Assembly (NCBI GenBank): GCA_014529385.2
Contig: CM043942.1
Span: 112,004,141 to 112,068,140 of the forward strand
Reading direction: 5' to 3'
DNA length: 64,000 nt
From: Adiantum capillus-veneris
Lineage: Eukaryota > Streptophyta > Polypodiopsida > Polypodiales > Pteridaceae
Shown: positions 1 through 10,290 of the stretch, one piece after another
How positions within the stretch are numbered: the first letter of the stretch is position 1
Layout: each line of letters opens with the position of its first letter
The notes under the pieces: generated by a model
Databases searched by the model: none
What the model saw: the letters and a program-made list of their open reading frames with translations, nothing else
What the model was told of the DNA's origin: nothing
Program-made: the position numbers and the translations under genes

Positions 1-315
1 CAGGAGCAAGTAGTAAGGCGTCTCCCTCATAACAAGAGGGTGGTGAAGTTAAGAAGGAAGGTCCTACGCGTGGATTCCATTTTCCTCTTGTTGTTGGGTA
101 CTAAGGAAGACCGCGCATTCATCCAACTAGTGTGTGCCCTAAGATTGGTAAATAGAGTGAAATTTGGCGTTTGGCGAGTGCATTTCACCATTGAGGAAGA
201 CTCTTCAGGAAACTTGCGGCCAGAGTTCATGCTTCATAGACTCACATTTGGTGAATTTTTCCCTCATTTGCGTCTTATTAATAGTCTTCCTTTCGCTATT
301 CAGAGCTTGTCTTAA
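1..315 (+). pseudogene. Upstream ORF of element 1, copy A (partial)
   Basis: Frame 1 is open from the left edge of the window to a stop at 313-315, so the start is not visible and the GTG at 40 is not a real start. The protein is not a family I recognise. It is clearly related to the ORF at 450-908: both have VRRLPH, then FIQ..CAL..V..V.F..W, then RL.F.EF.P.L.LINSLPF at matching spacing. The two units therefore look like a diverged tandem duplication of an 80-residue domain lying upstream of gag. Nothing shows whether it is translated. It could be an accessory ORF of the element or part of its leader. Confidence 0.5.
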
Positions 316-449
316 TAAAGAGAGCATAGAGAAGATTGCAAATTTGTATAAATTCTCATCCTTCTCTACTTTCTATGACACTTTGTTCATAGAGACATTG
401 TAAATCTCTTTATGCTTTTGAATGATTTAACCATAATCCTAAGGAGTTT

Positions 450-908
450 TTGTCCAGGAATTTTGTAGCACAAGTGGAGTCTTTAAATCTTGCAAACTTG
501 ATTGGACTTGATGAGGATTTTCTTTATGAAATTGTGAGAAGGTTGCCTCACTCCGACTGTGTGGAACTCGAAGGAAAGGAGCTCCTAGTCAATTGCTACT
601 TTCTCACGGCCTTCGACGAGCATGAAGATCTAGTTTTTATACAAACCGCTTGTGCGTTGGGAATTGTAGAGCAAGTGCAATTTATCACTTGGGACGTGGT
701 TGCTCTTTTGGATCCAGAAAATGAAGTTCTAGAGATTTCTGTTTATCGCCTTAGCTTTGAAGAATTTCAACCCTTCTTAGAGCTCATCAATAGTCTACCT
801 TTTTGTTTTGATCAAACAAATCGAGACCTTATTGAAGCTTGGATAGCTGAAGAAGAAAACCTAGAGTGGTATTTTCTTACTTCTTCATTTGCAGGCGAGT
901 GGTTCTAA
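450..908 (+). CDS. Upstream ORF of element 1, copy B, unknown function
   Basis: This is an ORF of about 150 residues ending 50 bases before gag. No ATG is evident near the start. The frame opens at about 450 through a TTG, so the true start is unknown. The protein is acidic, has no signal peptide, membrane segment or zinc finger, and is rich in Leu, Glu and Phe. Its second half repeats copy A (1-315), including the end LINSLPF. It sits in frame 3, while gag is in frame 1, so it would need its own start. Accessory ORFs upstream of gag are known in some plant gypsy lineages, but I cannot match this one to any. Confidence 0.4.
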   Translation: MSRNFVAQVESLNLANLIGLDEDFLYEIVRRLPHSDCVELEGKELLVNCYFLTAFDEHEDLVFIQTACALGIVEQVQFITWDVVALLDPENEVLEISVYRLSFEEFQPFLELINSLPFCFDQTNRDLIEAWIAEEENLEWYFLTSSFAGEWF

Positions 909-957
909 ATCTCTATTGTATCCCTTATTGTAACTCGTGTTGTAATCTTTCATAATA

Positions 958-1995
958 ATGGAGAGCCAACGCCAAATGTCTGGATATCCTCTTTTCTTTG
1001 GAGAGTCTGGAGAGGATGCAGAATTATTTTTAGCAAATTTCAAGATGTCTTGCCGTATCAAGAGGATAGTAACCGATCAAGAACGTGTAGAAATGTTTGA
1101 GGTGGTCCTTAGGAAAGATGCTAGTACTTGGTTTGACTCTTGGCCTGAGGAAGTTAAGGGGAATTACACAGAAGTTTTGAATCATTTTAAGAGATACTTC
1201 TTTGATCCCCAAAACACTCAAAAACTATGGCAAGACATTGTTTCTCATAAGCAAAAAGACTTAGATGACTACTACTTGTACAAGCAAGAGTTTCTACGTC
1301 CTTGGGCTCTATGGATACGAAATGTTGCTAACCCTGGTGATGGTGCAGAATTTTTAAAGAAGGAGAGGTTCATAGCCGGACTCTTTCCTGACCTTAAGGT
1401 AAAAGTTGAGGCGGGTGCACCTGCTACTTTTGATGCAGCGGAAACTAGGGCTGCTGAGAAGTATAGGAAACTCAAGTGCTTAAGGGGAGAGGTTCCAATA
1501 GAAGTTCTTAGACCCAAAGGTAAGTCACAAGCATCAACATCTAGGGAGCTTCCTGAGGTAACGGCGGAAGTAATTGAGAAGTTAAACGAATCTTTAAGCA
1601 GCCTGTCAATTCACCTTGCACAAGCTGTAGGTCCAAAGGGACAAGCAAAGAAGTCTGAAGAGCGAGATCCACGACCTAGGAGAGTCTTGCAATGTTGGAA
1701 TTGCGGAGAGTCTGGACATGGGATGTATAATTGTCCTTGGCCCCGTGGGGAGCCAGGGAGACCTAACTTGAATTACCTAGTGATGAATGCAGGTGAAGGA
1801 ACTGGTCAACAACCAAGGCTTCTACAAAGGCCAAATGGACCAAGACCACCTCCACAAGGGGTAGAAGGAGTTCCACCTTTGCCAGATCCAAATGTGCATG
1901 TGGTAGAGGTGACAAATTCAAATGAGGTTGACATGGAAGCCAATGGAATTAAGCGTGGCCGAGGAAAAGGTAAAGAGAAAGAAGGAGTCACATAA
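958..1995 (+). CDS. gag: Gag of gypsy element 1
   Basis: Gag forms the particle that packages the element RNA. The ATG at 958 begins MESQRQMSGYPLFFGE, and residues about 20-150 have the pattern of the plant retrotransposon gag domain (F..W..E.K.......F...F). A CCHC zinc knuckle, C-W-N-C-G-E-S-G-H-G-M-Y-N-C, is encoded at 1693-1734 and would bind RNA. The knuckle is followed by a Pro-rich, basic tail. The ORF ends at TAA 1993-1995, but frame 1 stays open after it straight into the protease region. In element 2 the matching junction is open, so this stop may be a nonsense change rather than a programmed gag/pol boundary. At 345 residues the length is normal for gag. Confidence 0.85.
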   Translation: MESQRQMSGYPLFFGESGEDAELFLANFKMSCRIKRIVTDQERVEMFEVVLRKDASTWFDSWPEEVKGNYTEVLNHFKRYFFDPQNTQKLWQDIVSHKQKDLDDYYLYKQEFLRPWALWIRNVANPGDGAEFLKKERFIAGLFPDLKVKVEAGAPATFDAAETRAAEKYRKLKCLRGEVPIEVLRPKGKSQASTSRELPEVTAEVIEKLNESLSSLSIHLAQAVGPKGQAKKSEERDPRPRRVLQCWNCGESGHGMYNCPWPRGEPGRPNLNYLVMNAGEGTGQQPRLLQRPNGPRPPPQGVEGVPPLPDPNVHVVEVTNSNEVDMEANGIKRGRGKGKEKEGVT

Positions 1996-3045
1996 CAGAG
2001 TGACCATGGACAAGGCAAGAAGGCAAAGGAAACCAAGGAAGCTAAGAGGACTCGACGTCGTATCAATCTCCAAGACTTCCCTCTTGGACATGGTATGGCT
2101 CCATACAACCTGTTGGAAGACATGCGAGGTAAGGGTCCTGATATCTCATGGCCTCAGTTTCTTGCATTATGCCCACAAGTTAGGAGGGATTTAACAAGGG
2201 CACTTAGCACTAGGAGAAAGGTAAAAGAGAGTGTGCCTGTTGTAAAAATTGCACAAGCTGAAATGAATGAGGACATTACACCGGTGCTAGACTGTTACAT
2301 CAAAGGAAGATTGGTTAGGAAAGGTCTAGTGGATGGGGGTGCACAAATTTGCATCATGATAGAGGGACTCATGCAAAGACTAGGCATGCATATCCAGGAG
2401 ACACCTGAAATCAACGTCAAGATGGCAAACAATAGCAAGGCTAGGTGTGTAGGCACTTGCAAAAATGTCTTTGTAGAGGCCTTTGGCATTAAGAAAGCGG
2501 TGGATTTTTATGTTATGTCGACCAAGGGAAGTGGTTATCCATTTATCCTAGGAAGACCATGGCTAATGAAAATGCGAGCTTTGAAGGATTGGGAGAGTGG
2601 GAAATTAATTTGCAGGAATGACAATCATAAGAAGGTTGTCTTTGACATGAAGGAGCAACGCCAAGAGGAGCTCCATGAAGAATCATCTCAAAGTGAGACG
2701 GAAGAAGGTTGGACCGATAGCACTTCAGAAGAAGAAAGTAGCGGCAGCCTTACTGAAGAGGAGTCTTCCATCGAAGTCATGGGGGTAAGGTTTAAGCCAA
2801 GAAACCAAGAGACCTCTTGTCAAGGCTTGGAGGAGGTAGGTCCTCAAGAGAACGAAGGTGTTCAAGATGAAGGGATGCTGGAAGGTATGCTATCAACAAC
2901 ACTTACAAAGGATGAAAGAGAGGATTTCAAATGTGTGCTAAGGAAGTTTCCTAGGCTTTTTGCTAAAGACTACACCGATGTGCGTGGAGTAGATGCTGTT
3001 CAACACAAAATTGAGTTGAAGCCAGAGGCCACACCTAAGGCTTAA
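1996..3045 (+). CDS. Retropepsin-like protease region of gypsy element 1
   Basis: This continues the gag frame (first ATG at 2095). The aspartic protease region holds LVDGGAQICIM, with the active-site triplet at 2332-2340 reading D-G-G rather than the usual D-T-G or D-S-G. A flap-side strand follows, GYPFILGRPWL, which is the normal plant gypsy form. An acidic Ser/Glu-rich linker (about 2680-2800) leads to the RT. The same D-G-G occurs in element 2, so it is a family trait and not a random hit. The frame ends at TAA 3043-3045, where element 2 keeps CAA (Gln) in an otherwise matching stretch. This is therefore a C-to-T nonsense change inside pol. Confidence 0.8.
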   Translation, partial: QSDHGQGKKAKETKEAKRTRRRINLQDFPLGHGMAPYNLLEDMRGKGPDISWPQFLALCPQVRRDLTRALSTRRKVKESVPVVKIAQAEMNEDITPVLDCYIKGRLVRKGLVDGGAQICIMIEGLMQRLGMHIQETPEINVKMANNSKARCVGTCKNVFVEAFGIKKAVDFYVMSTKGSGYPFILGRPWLMKMRALKDWESGKLICRNDNHKKVVFDMKEQRQEELHEESSQSETEEGWTDSTSEEESSGSLTEEESSIEVMGVRFKPRNQETSCQGLEEVGPQENEGVQDEGMLEGMLSTTLTKDEREDFKCVLRKFPRLFAKDYTDVRGVDAVQHKIELKPEATPKA

Positions 3046-5088
3046 AAGCTACGAAGGCTAGGAGTCATCAAGGAGCAGGCTTTACTCAAGGAGGTAAGAA
3101 AGCTTCTAGCAGCAGGGTTCATTTATCCAGTGGAGAATTCAGAGTGGGTCTCTCCTGTTGTTGTCACTCCTAAGAAGAACGGCAAGTGGAGGGTGTGTGT
3201 GGATTACCGTCCCCTCAATGAGGCAACAAAGAGAGATCACTTTCCCCTCCCATTCCAGGATGAGATACTAAATGAGGTAGCTGGTCATGAGAAGTACACT
3301 GTGTGCGATGGTTACTCAGGTTACTTTCAAATAGGGATTGCACTGGAGGATCAATTGAAAACAACCTTTATCACTCCTTGGGGTTGTTATGCTTTTAGAG
3401 TCACGCCATTTGGTCTGACAAATGCTCCTGCAACATTCCAACGTTTCATGAATATGGTGTTTCAAGCATTCTTTGGAAAGTCAATTAGGGTGTTCATTGA
3501 TGATTTCTGTATTTATAGCTCAAAATCATTGCATCTACAAAGGGTAGAAGAAGGTTTAAAGAAGCTCTACGACATGGGAGGTCAACTCAACCCCGACAAG
3601 TGCCACATAGGTGAGGATGAAGTGATCTTGCTCGGTCACAAGGTTTCCTATAAAGGCATTGAGGTGGATCCTTCAAAGGCAAAGTCTCTTATTGAGCTCC
3701 CCTCACCCAAGAATCTCAAAGAGGTCATATCATTCATTCAAAAAGTGAAGTATATGTCACGCTTCATTCACTTAGCCTCGGAGTTGCTTCATCCTTTGCA
3801 AAAGTTGACACAACAAGTAGAATTTGCATGGTCTGATGAGCTTGAAGAGTATTTTTGTAACATTAAAGTCATTTTGTCAGAGCTACCAACACTCATGCCT
3901 CCTTGTTGGGAGTACACATTCTTTGTTAGCTCTAGTGTTGGAAGGGAAACAATTGGTGCTGTGTTGCTACAACAAGATCCCCACAGTACAAGGATGCGAC
4001 CCATCTACTTTGCTAGTAGGGTCATGAATGCTTTGGAGAGAGACTACACAGAAGCAGAACTCATGATGCTTTCTCTCATGTTTGCGGTGAGAAAGTTTAG
4101 ATCCTACCTGCTACCAAAACCTTTTGTAATTCTCACTGCAGAGAATTTGTTCCCTTGGGTGTCATCTCAAATGAATCTTAGTACTAGGATCTCAAAGTGG
4201 ATTATGGAGTTGCAAGAGTTCCAATACTCTTTCAAGGTAGAAGATAGTGTGCGTGCACAATTGGCAGGGATTCTCACTTATAGGGTGCATGAAAAGGAGA
4301 TTAAGGTGCCTGAAGTAAAGACCCTACCATTGCCACCACCAAAAAGTATTCCTAATGCTTTTACCTTGTTCTTTGATGGAGCTTTTCGTCGAGCCACAGG
4401 AAAAGCAGGGGGAGGGCTAGTGTTGCTCAACCCAAGTGGAGAGGTGGTCATGAAAGAGAAGGTCAATCTACCAGGTTCAACTAGCAATAATGAAGTAGAA
4501 TACGACACACTACTTTATGGTTTGAAGATGTGCATTGGCCAAGGGATAAAACGTCTCATGGTAAAGGGAGATGCACTTCTCATTGTTAAACAGATTTTAG
4601 GCATTTGGGCATGCAAGAATGAAAGCTTAAGGACAAAAGTTCATGCCATTCGTAGGATGTTTAATCAGTTTGAAGAAGTGCAACTATATCATATTCCGAG
4701 GAAACAAAATGAAGATGCCGATTTACTTGCACAACAAGCAGTTACATGTGTTGAGAGAGAAGTGCAGGTCATCATGGTGGCAGCAACTGTCAAGCAACCG
4801 AGATACCAGGGATTGGAGTCATTGACTCCCATCATTGGCTACATTTTGGAGGGTGAGTTTCCACCAGACTTCACAAAAGCTCAGAAGAGGAGACTCATGA
4901 AGAAGGCAAGCATGTATCTCTTCCTAGAAGGCTCCCTCTATCAAAGAGGGAAGGATCAAGTGAGCAGAAGAGTACCAACTATTGAGGAAATTCCAGCCAT
5001 TCTAAAAGGTTTGCACGAAGAAGCATGTGGTGGTCATTTTGCCCAAGAATTAACTGTGAAGAAGATTTTGCTTGCGGGGTATGTTTGA
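3046..5088 (+). pseudogene. Reverse transcriptase and RNase H of gypsy element 1
   Basis: This part of pol copies the RNA into DNA and degrades the template. The RT begins KLRRLGVIKEQ and contains the motifs EFxSPVVVTPKKNG, PFGLTNAPATFQR and the catalytic F-I-D-D at 3493-3504, a variant of Y-x-D-D in which the first residue is Phe. The RT thumb and the RT-linked RNase H follow (FASRVMN...YTEAE). A second RNase H-type domain starts at LFFDGAFRR (Asp codon 4375-4377), with NNEVEYDTL and KGDALL. The end, TGA 5086-5088, stands where element 2 has TGG (Trp), so it is a G-to-A nonsense change. Apart from the stops the frame is unbroken. Confidence 0.85.
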
Positions 5089-6237
5089 CCAAGCTTGCAT
5101 GTGGATGTTCAACATTGGTGTAAAAGCTGTCACAATTGTCAGATAAATGGAAATAGAAGGTTGGTGCATGGCCCGAGGCAAATAGTGATTGCAAATGGAA
5201 CCTTTGAAAAGTGGGGAATTGATGCCATGGGTCCTCTGCCTAGGACAAAAAATGGTAAACTCTACATTCTAGTGGCTGTAGACTATATGACTAGGTGGGT
5301 GGAAGCTCAAAGTGTGGCAAAGGTAAATGAGAGGACAGTGAGCAAATTCGTCTACACTCACATTTGTTGTAGATTTGGCACACCTTTGGAGATTGTTTCT
5401 GATAATGGTCCAGGGTTTAGAAAGGGATTGCTCACAGAAGTCTGTGAAGAACTTCACATTCTACATCGTCACAGTACACCCTACTATCCCCAATCAAATG
5501 GTTTGGTAGAAAAAGCTAATGGTGTCATTGCAGGCATCATTAGAAAGATGGTGAAAAATAAGACAAAGTTGTGGGATGACTTCTTGGATGGTGCCTTGTG
5601 GGCGTATCGAACCACATATAGGGAAGCCACGGAGTTCACACCATTTCACTTGGTCTATGGTCAAGAGGCTTTACAGCCAATTGAACTAAACATTCCAACA
5701 ATGCGACTTCATGACAAATCAGCACAAGATGATCAAGAAGCATGGATGGATCGACTTCTTACCTTAGCTGAGCTTGAGTGGAAAAGAGAAGCAGCATACG
5801 AGTGCTACAAGAAGAAAGCTACGCAGGCGAAGGAGAAGCTTGACAAGAAACTAAAGGACAAAGGCATCAATGAAGGAGATCTGGTGCTAAGGTATGACAA
5901 TCGACTCGATAATCGTTTTGATGCCAAGTTTGAAACTAGATGGCAAGGGCCATACATAGTCAAGAAGGCTTTCAATTCAAGTTACTATCAGCTTATGGAT
6001 TTGAATGGTAAAGAGCACTCCAGGAAAGTAAACAGGTATCGCTTGAAGCCCTATTTGAGTCGCCTTCTACCAAAGGATCTACCAAAGATCTGTCAAAAGG
6101 CCACTGTCTCATGTAAGTATTGTTACATGAAGCATGAGTGTAACTCTAGCCAAAATTCCGAGGGGCCAAACAATGAAGATCTTGTCAAGGACTCTGAAGC
6201 ACTCACTTTGGAAAAGACGCTCTATGATGGTACATGA
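5089..6237 (+). CDS. Integrase of gypsy element 1
   Basis: Integrase inserts the cDNA. The H2C2 zinc-binding module begins before the stop (HEEACGGHF, 5014-5040) and ends after it (CKSCHNCQ, about 5125). The catalytic core shows D at 5281-5283 (VDYMTRW), D at 5401-5403 (SDNGPGF) and E at 5509-5511 (GLVEKAN). The last two are separated by 35 residues, as in DDE integrases. The C-terminal GPY-like region reads LRYDNRLDNRF...RWQGPYIVKKAF. A Cys-containing tail of about 60 residues follows and has no counterpart in element 2, whose ORF stops at KPYFL. There is no chromodomain. Frame 1 matches gag and protease, consistent with one polyprotein. Confidence 0.85.
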   Translation, partial: PSLHVDVQHWCKSCHNCQINGNRRLVHGPRQIVIANGTFEKWGIDAMGPLPRTKNGKLYILVAVDYMTRWVEAQSVAKVNERTVSKFVYTHICCRFGTPLEIVSDNGPGFRKGLLTEVCEELHILHRHSTPYYPQSNGLVEKANGVIAGIIRKMVKNKTKLWDDFLDGALWAYRTTYREATEFTPFHLVYGQEALQPIELNIPTMRLHDKSAQDDQEAWMDRLLTLAELEWKREAAYECYKKKATQAKEKLDKKLKDKGINEGDLVLRYDNRLDNRFDAKFETRWQGPYIVKKAFNSSYYQLMDLNGKEHSRKVNRYRLKPYLSRLLPKDLPKICQKATVSCKYCYMKHECNSSQNSEGPNNEDLVKDSEALTLEKTLYDGT

Positions 6238-6250
6238 ATATACCATCATC

Positions 6251-6265
6251 CAGGGGGAGGGCTAA
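6251..6265 (+). promoter_or_regulatory. Polypurine tract of element 1
   Basis: The purine run CAGGGGGAGGGCTAA directly precedes the LTR start TGATAGCC. Element 2 has the same arrangement, GGGGAGGGCTAA followed by TGCTGGGGG. This tract primes plus-strand synthesis in LTR elements. Confidence 0.75.
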
Positions 6266-7987
6266 TGATAGCCGTTTTTTGGCTCTTTGTAATTACCACA
6301 GTGAGTTACCTCACCCTACCAAAATCACCCAAACACTGTGGCTATCCCTACCATTTCACTATACATAGGCGTGCGTGAGTCACGGGACTTTTCCCATATC
6401 TTCTTAAAAAACCCTCAATTAGCTAGTCATTAGGCTAGTTGAGCCAAAAGATAATAATAATAATAATAATAAATAAAAAAAATATAAGTATATTATGGCC
6501 CATGCGTATGTAAATATTTCTTTATATATAGGGCCTAAATAAAAGATTTTTTCATAATTATTTTGGTATTTATTTAAATATTTCTAACTAGGTGTGTGTT
6601 ATTTATGCTCTGTACATTGCCTCACCATTACCACAATTTTTTCTTGCCATTTTTCATACTCTTTATTCCATATAGAAATATTTTCATGTAAGCTTCTCTT
6701 ATATTTGGTGTAACTCCACCCCAACAAAAATCCAAAAAAACTAGTTTTATTTATGTGTATATTTTTTCACTATTTTGATTTTTCCCTTCCTACATCTATT
6801 TTGTTTTTTTCTAAAAAATTAGAACACCAAAAATATTTATCTTTTTATGGTAGCCTCATAATGAGAGAGATTTCTTTTGACCCCTTTATATTTTTTCCAC
6901 TTATATTATTTATATTTGACATGTACATATTTTTTAGACCCCTCAATATTTGATTTTCTTAGTTGAACTATTCACTTATATCCTAATCTCAACAATATCT
7001 TCAATTATAGACCTACCAAATAAGGTCAAGGGTAGGTGGCATGCATACGTGCACTATGGAGGGCTCACTCTTGGAGGTATTCAAAAGAATCATCCAAAGA
7101 AGGACCCCACAAGGACCTTTGCAGTGGAAAAAAACGATCGGTTTTGCTGAATTTTTAAAGTTCACTTGCTCTCCGAATTTGAAAAGTTGATACAAACAAA
7201 AGTTGTAGCTCGTGGGCTGAACTTTTGCCTCAAATTTTTTCATATTTTTTTGAGCTACGAGCTGTGAGCTTTGATTTTTTTAGTGGACCCCAGTTTTCCC
7301 ATGCTATGTAGCCACACTCTCTCTTCCACTTTATCATTTTCCTCTTTCACACACACTTCTCCACTCATCATCCCCATCTCTCTCACCACTCCTCTCTGCA
7401 CCCTACTCACCTTCTCCTCAACCTTGAAGAATAAGATAAACCATGGTGAACTCATACCTCCCACACACAATTCCATTCCAAAATTGACCACCTAGTCTCA
7501 TTTTTCCTCCTCCAATTTACCCATATCTATCAAAAAAACCACAAAATTCAGCCTCTTCTCTTAAAAGACAGCATCATGGTGGTTGATTACTCAGCTTCAA
7601 TTACCTTGTCTCTCAAGGAAGGTCAAGAGTGGAGAAAAAATGTACCGTCAAAGCTAGTGGACCGTCAACAAGCGTCAAAATCGGCCCTACTCAAGACACT
7701 TGGAGCATCAACCTTGTAAGAAATCCACCTTTTCTTACCTCTTAAGAGTTTTTTCTTCCTTATTTGTATCCTACATGGATACTCCCATTGTAAATATCCA
7801 ATTCCATTTGTAAATTAATACTAACTCTACTAACACTAACCCACTATGAAAAGTCCTATCACCTCCATTTCTCTCCTCTCTCTTTCCCCACCAACTTCTT
7901 GATAATTCCAAGCAAAAGAAATTAGATAAATTGCTGAAAATCTAACCCAACCATGGTTAGAGAAGTAACCCTAGCCTTCAAAATTGC

Positions 7988-7995
7988 TATAAAAG
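7988..7995 (+). promoter_or_regulatory. TATA box in the element 1 LTR
   Basis: TATAAAAG lies about 1.7 kb into the LTR and is followed within 30-40 bases by a purine-rich transcribed-looking leader. Its position fits the U3/R border of a long plant LTR. Confidence 0.5.
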
Positions 7996-8650
7996 GAGGG
8001 TGTAGCTAGCACAAAGGGGGAGCCATAAGCAAGAGCACTATGCTATAGCTTGAGAAGCCAAGCTCAACCTCTCTAGAAGGAGCTCTTGAGTGGAAGCTCA
8101 TTGTCTTATGCATGTGCATGTGTTGTAATAGGGGATTAGCAAGGGAAATCTATGCCATTGTAAGAGAGAGAGTGATCATTCAATTGAGAGTAGGAAATCT
8201 ATCATTTCTCCTACTAGTGTAAGCCCAACATTTGTTGAATCAAGGAGGGTGGATTTGGACTAAGCTTGGATACTTTGTCTCCCTTCCAACGTGAAGTAAT
8301 GGACAACAATGATGCGTAAGTGTCTTGGTGTTTTTTTGTTAAGTTCTTGATAGCTTGTCTCTGGTGTTGTCATCAATCTAGCCATAAATCCCACATACTG
8401 TAAGAGGGCGACAGGGTGGAGAGGACTCCCCTGGCTTTAAGACAGTGATTGGGGTGGTTTTTTTTGTGATGTGTTGTGGTGAAATTTACGCAAGCTATGT
8501 TGAACAAATACTAATCTCACTTTGATTTGTCATGACAGATTTGTAAGAAGGTATTAATGCAACAAGCACCCCCTCCCCCTTTCTCTCTCTTTCTTAAATA
8601 TATAGTTGTGTTTGCTTGATCATTGCCGATACGTTTCAAAGCAACCCGAG

Positions 8651-8652
<2 letters not shown>

Positions 8653-8739
<87 letters not shown>
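8653..8739. repeat. (CT)n microsatellite
   Basis: An essentially pure CT repeat of about 87 bases lies inside the element 1 LTR. Confidence 0.95.
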
Positions 8740-8742
<3 letters not shown>

Positions 8743-9289
8743 TTTTAGTGTGTGAGAGTGTTCCATTGGTGTTAGGGTTAGTGTAGATTCATTGCTTGTT
8801 TGTGGGTTGCTCTAACGATTCTCCTCTTTTGCGTCCTAGTTCGCTCTTAAACTAGGTGGTGCCCCTCATGTAGTTGGGATTTGGCTGTGGGTTTGTTATT
8901 TTGGTTTGTGTTGTGTTGTGCCCCAGCCCCATTGAGCAGCACGGGAGCCTTGAAGGGTGTCTAGAGGTTGCTCTTCTTGTTGCCCGCCCCGGACCGCCTC
9001 AGTATGATCAGATGCCGTTGTATTGTTAAGCTGATGTCTTGTGTATATATATTCTACATAAGGTCCGTAAGCTTCGTTTCTATGTGTTTTGCCATATGTT
9101 TGGATGCCATCATAATGCGAGAAGTCTCACTGCCTATGTGCACTATGTGTGAGGTCCCTAAACCTCTTAATTTAGGGTGGTGCCCCCTTTGTTTTGTTCT
9201 TTGCTTGTTTGCATGAGGCGTGGTTTATGGAGTGTGCACGAGTACAGAGGCCACCCGATTGCACTGCTCTTTTTCCCGCTATCAATATT

Positions 9290-10290
9290 CTAGGCCAAAT
9301 TAAGTGTTGACTCGATTCATAGGCTTAACATAACTCATAAAAGGATTGTCCTTGAAAAAAGTGCAAAATTTGGTTCATTTCAAGGGTGAAGTTAATAATT
9401 GCGATTATTAACTTTCAGCTGAGATTTGACCAAGGTTCATACCATTGACTCATTGCATGTATAAAAACAACTTCTGTAAAGACACAAAAGATTTAGATCA
9501 GCAAACTGATAAAAAATTGGGTGAAAACTAAAGTTTGTACTGACTTTCTGAATCTTGAGTGTAAATTGAGAAAAAAATTGTCCAAACTTGTTGAAATTTG
9601 ATTCATAGGCTTATACTGATGTGATAAACATGTGTACATGCTCAGTTGACCAAAAAGATGCAAAAAGTTGCTAGAAGTAAATAATCGCGATTATTTACAT
9701 ATGTCCCATTTTTCAACCTTTTTGACGAAGTGAGTATACCACTAGTTGTACCATGTTGTAATAAGTCCAAAAACCAACTTTGGTAAAATTTGCATCATTG
9801 GATGCAAAATTGTGACCAAATTTGCAAAGTTAGTCTGCAAACAGAAAACTGGCGACCATGTGGCCAAAACTTGTCCAAACCTGTTGAAACTTGGCTAGAG
9901 ACCTTAACTTGAGGTGATTAAGAGATCTATGTCAAAGTTGAGATAAAAATTTACAAAAGTAGAGCCGGAGTAAATAATCACGATTATTTACATCTGCTTC
10001 AAAACTTGGAAATTTTGGAAATTTGAGTATACCACAAGGTCAAGCATATCAAGTAGACCGCACAAATCAATTTTGGTGAAATTTGGATCACAAAAGTGTG
10101 ACTTAAGCCAGATTCTTGAAATCAGAGTCTCTAAACACAAAACAGTTGATAACCTTGAACATATTTTGTCCAAACTTGTTGAAACTTGTCGAGAGACTTT
10201 AACAGGTTGTATACTTGCAAACTAAGCCAAAAAGTGCACAAAACACAAAGACTACAATTTTAACTTTTGAACTTGTACAATGCTAGACCG
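9290..10290. repeat. Tandem array, period about 290 bp, each unit with a palindrome
   Basis: Three units each contain a 22-base dyad: 9391-9412 (9-base arms, centre TGCG), 9677-9698 (perfect) and 9970-9991 (one central mismatch). A degenerate fourth may lie at about 10250-10270. The dyad spacing is 286 and 293 bases. A second marker, TTGTCCAAACTTGTTGAAA or close variants, recurs at 9578, 9871 and 10166 (spacing 293 and 295), confirming a tandem array. GATTCATAGGCTTA also recurs (about 9315 and 9600). No ORF of note is present. The array lies just upstream of the element 3 gag. Confidence 0.8.
9677..9698. repeat. Perfect 22-base palindrome
   Basis: GTAAATAATCG is followed immediately by its exact reverse complement, with no spacer. 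The arms are AT-rich around a TCGCGA centre. Closely related dyads occur five more times in the window. It could be a dimer-binding site, or a hairpin when transcribed. Neither role is shown. Confidence 0.9.

Larger units (their letters stand above)
1..9284 (+). mobile_element. Ty3/gypsy LTR retrotransposon 1, 5' end outside window
   Basis: This is a Ty3/gypsy element, identified by the gag, protease, RT, RNase H, integrase order in one reading frame, followed by a polypurine tract and a long LTR. The window starts inside it, so the 5' LTR and primer site are not visible. Gag and pol share frame 1 from 958 to 6237, interrupted by three stops (1993 TAA, 3043 TAA, 5086 TGA). It has no chromodomain. 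It is the same family as element 2 at 39587-48775, whose pol aligns along its whole length. The right end is placed at 9284 because the LTR text there (GAGGCC ... CCCG..TCA) resembles the end of the element 2 LTR. That boundary is an inference. Confidence 0.85.
6266..9284 (+). repeat. 3' LTR of gypsy element 1
   Basis: It begins with TG right after the polypurine tract and probably ends with CA at 9284, a length of about 3.0 kb. It holds no gene. Contents: an ATA-rich stretch (about 6450-6480), a TATA box at 7988-7995, a (CT)n tract at 8653-8739, and near the end GCGTCCTAG...AGGTGGTGCCCC (8831-8875), which is shared with the element 2 LTR. The right boundary is inferred by likeness to element 2, because the other LTR lies outside the window. 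Confidence 0.6.

Noticed and set aside
9391-9991. Palindrome array as a CRISPR array
   Set aside because: The spacing is ~290 bp, the units are tandem rather than unique spacers, and the context is eukaryotic.
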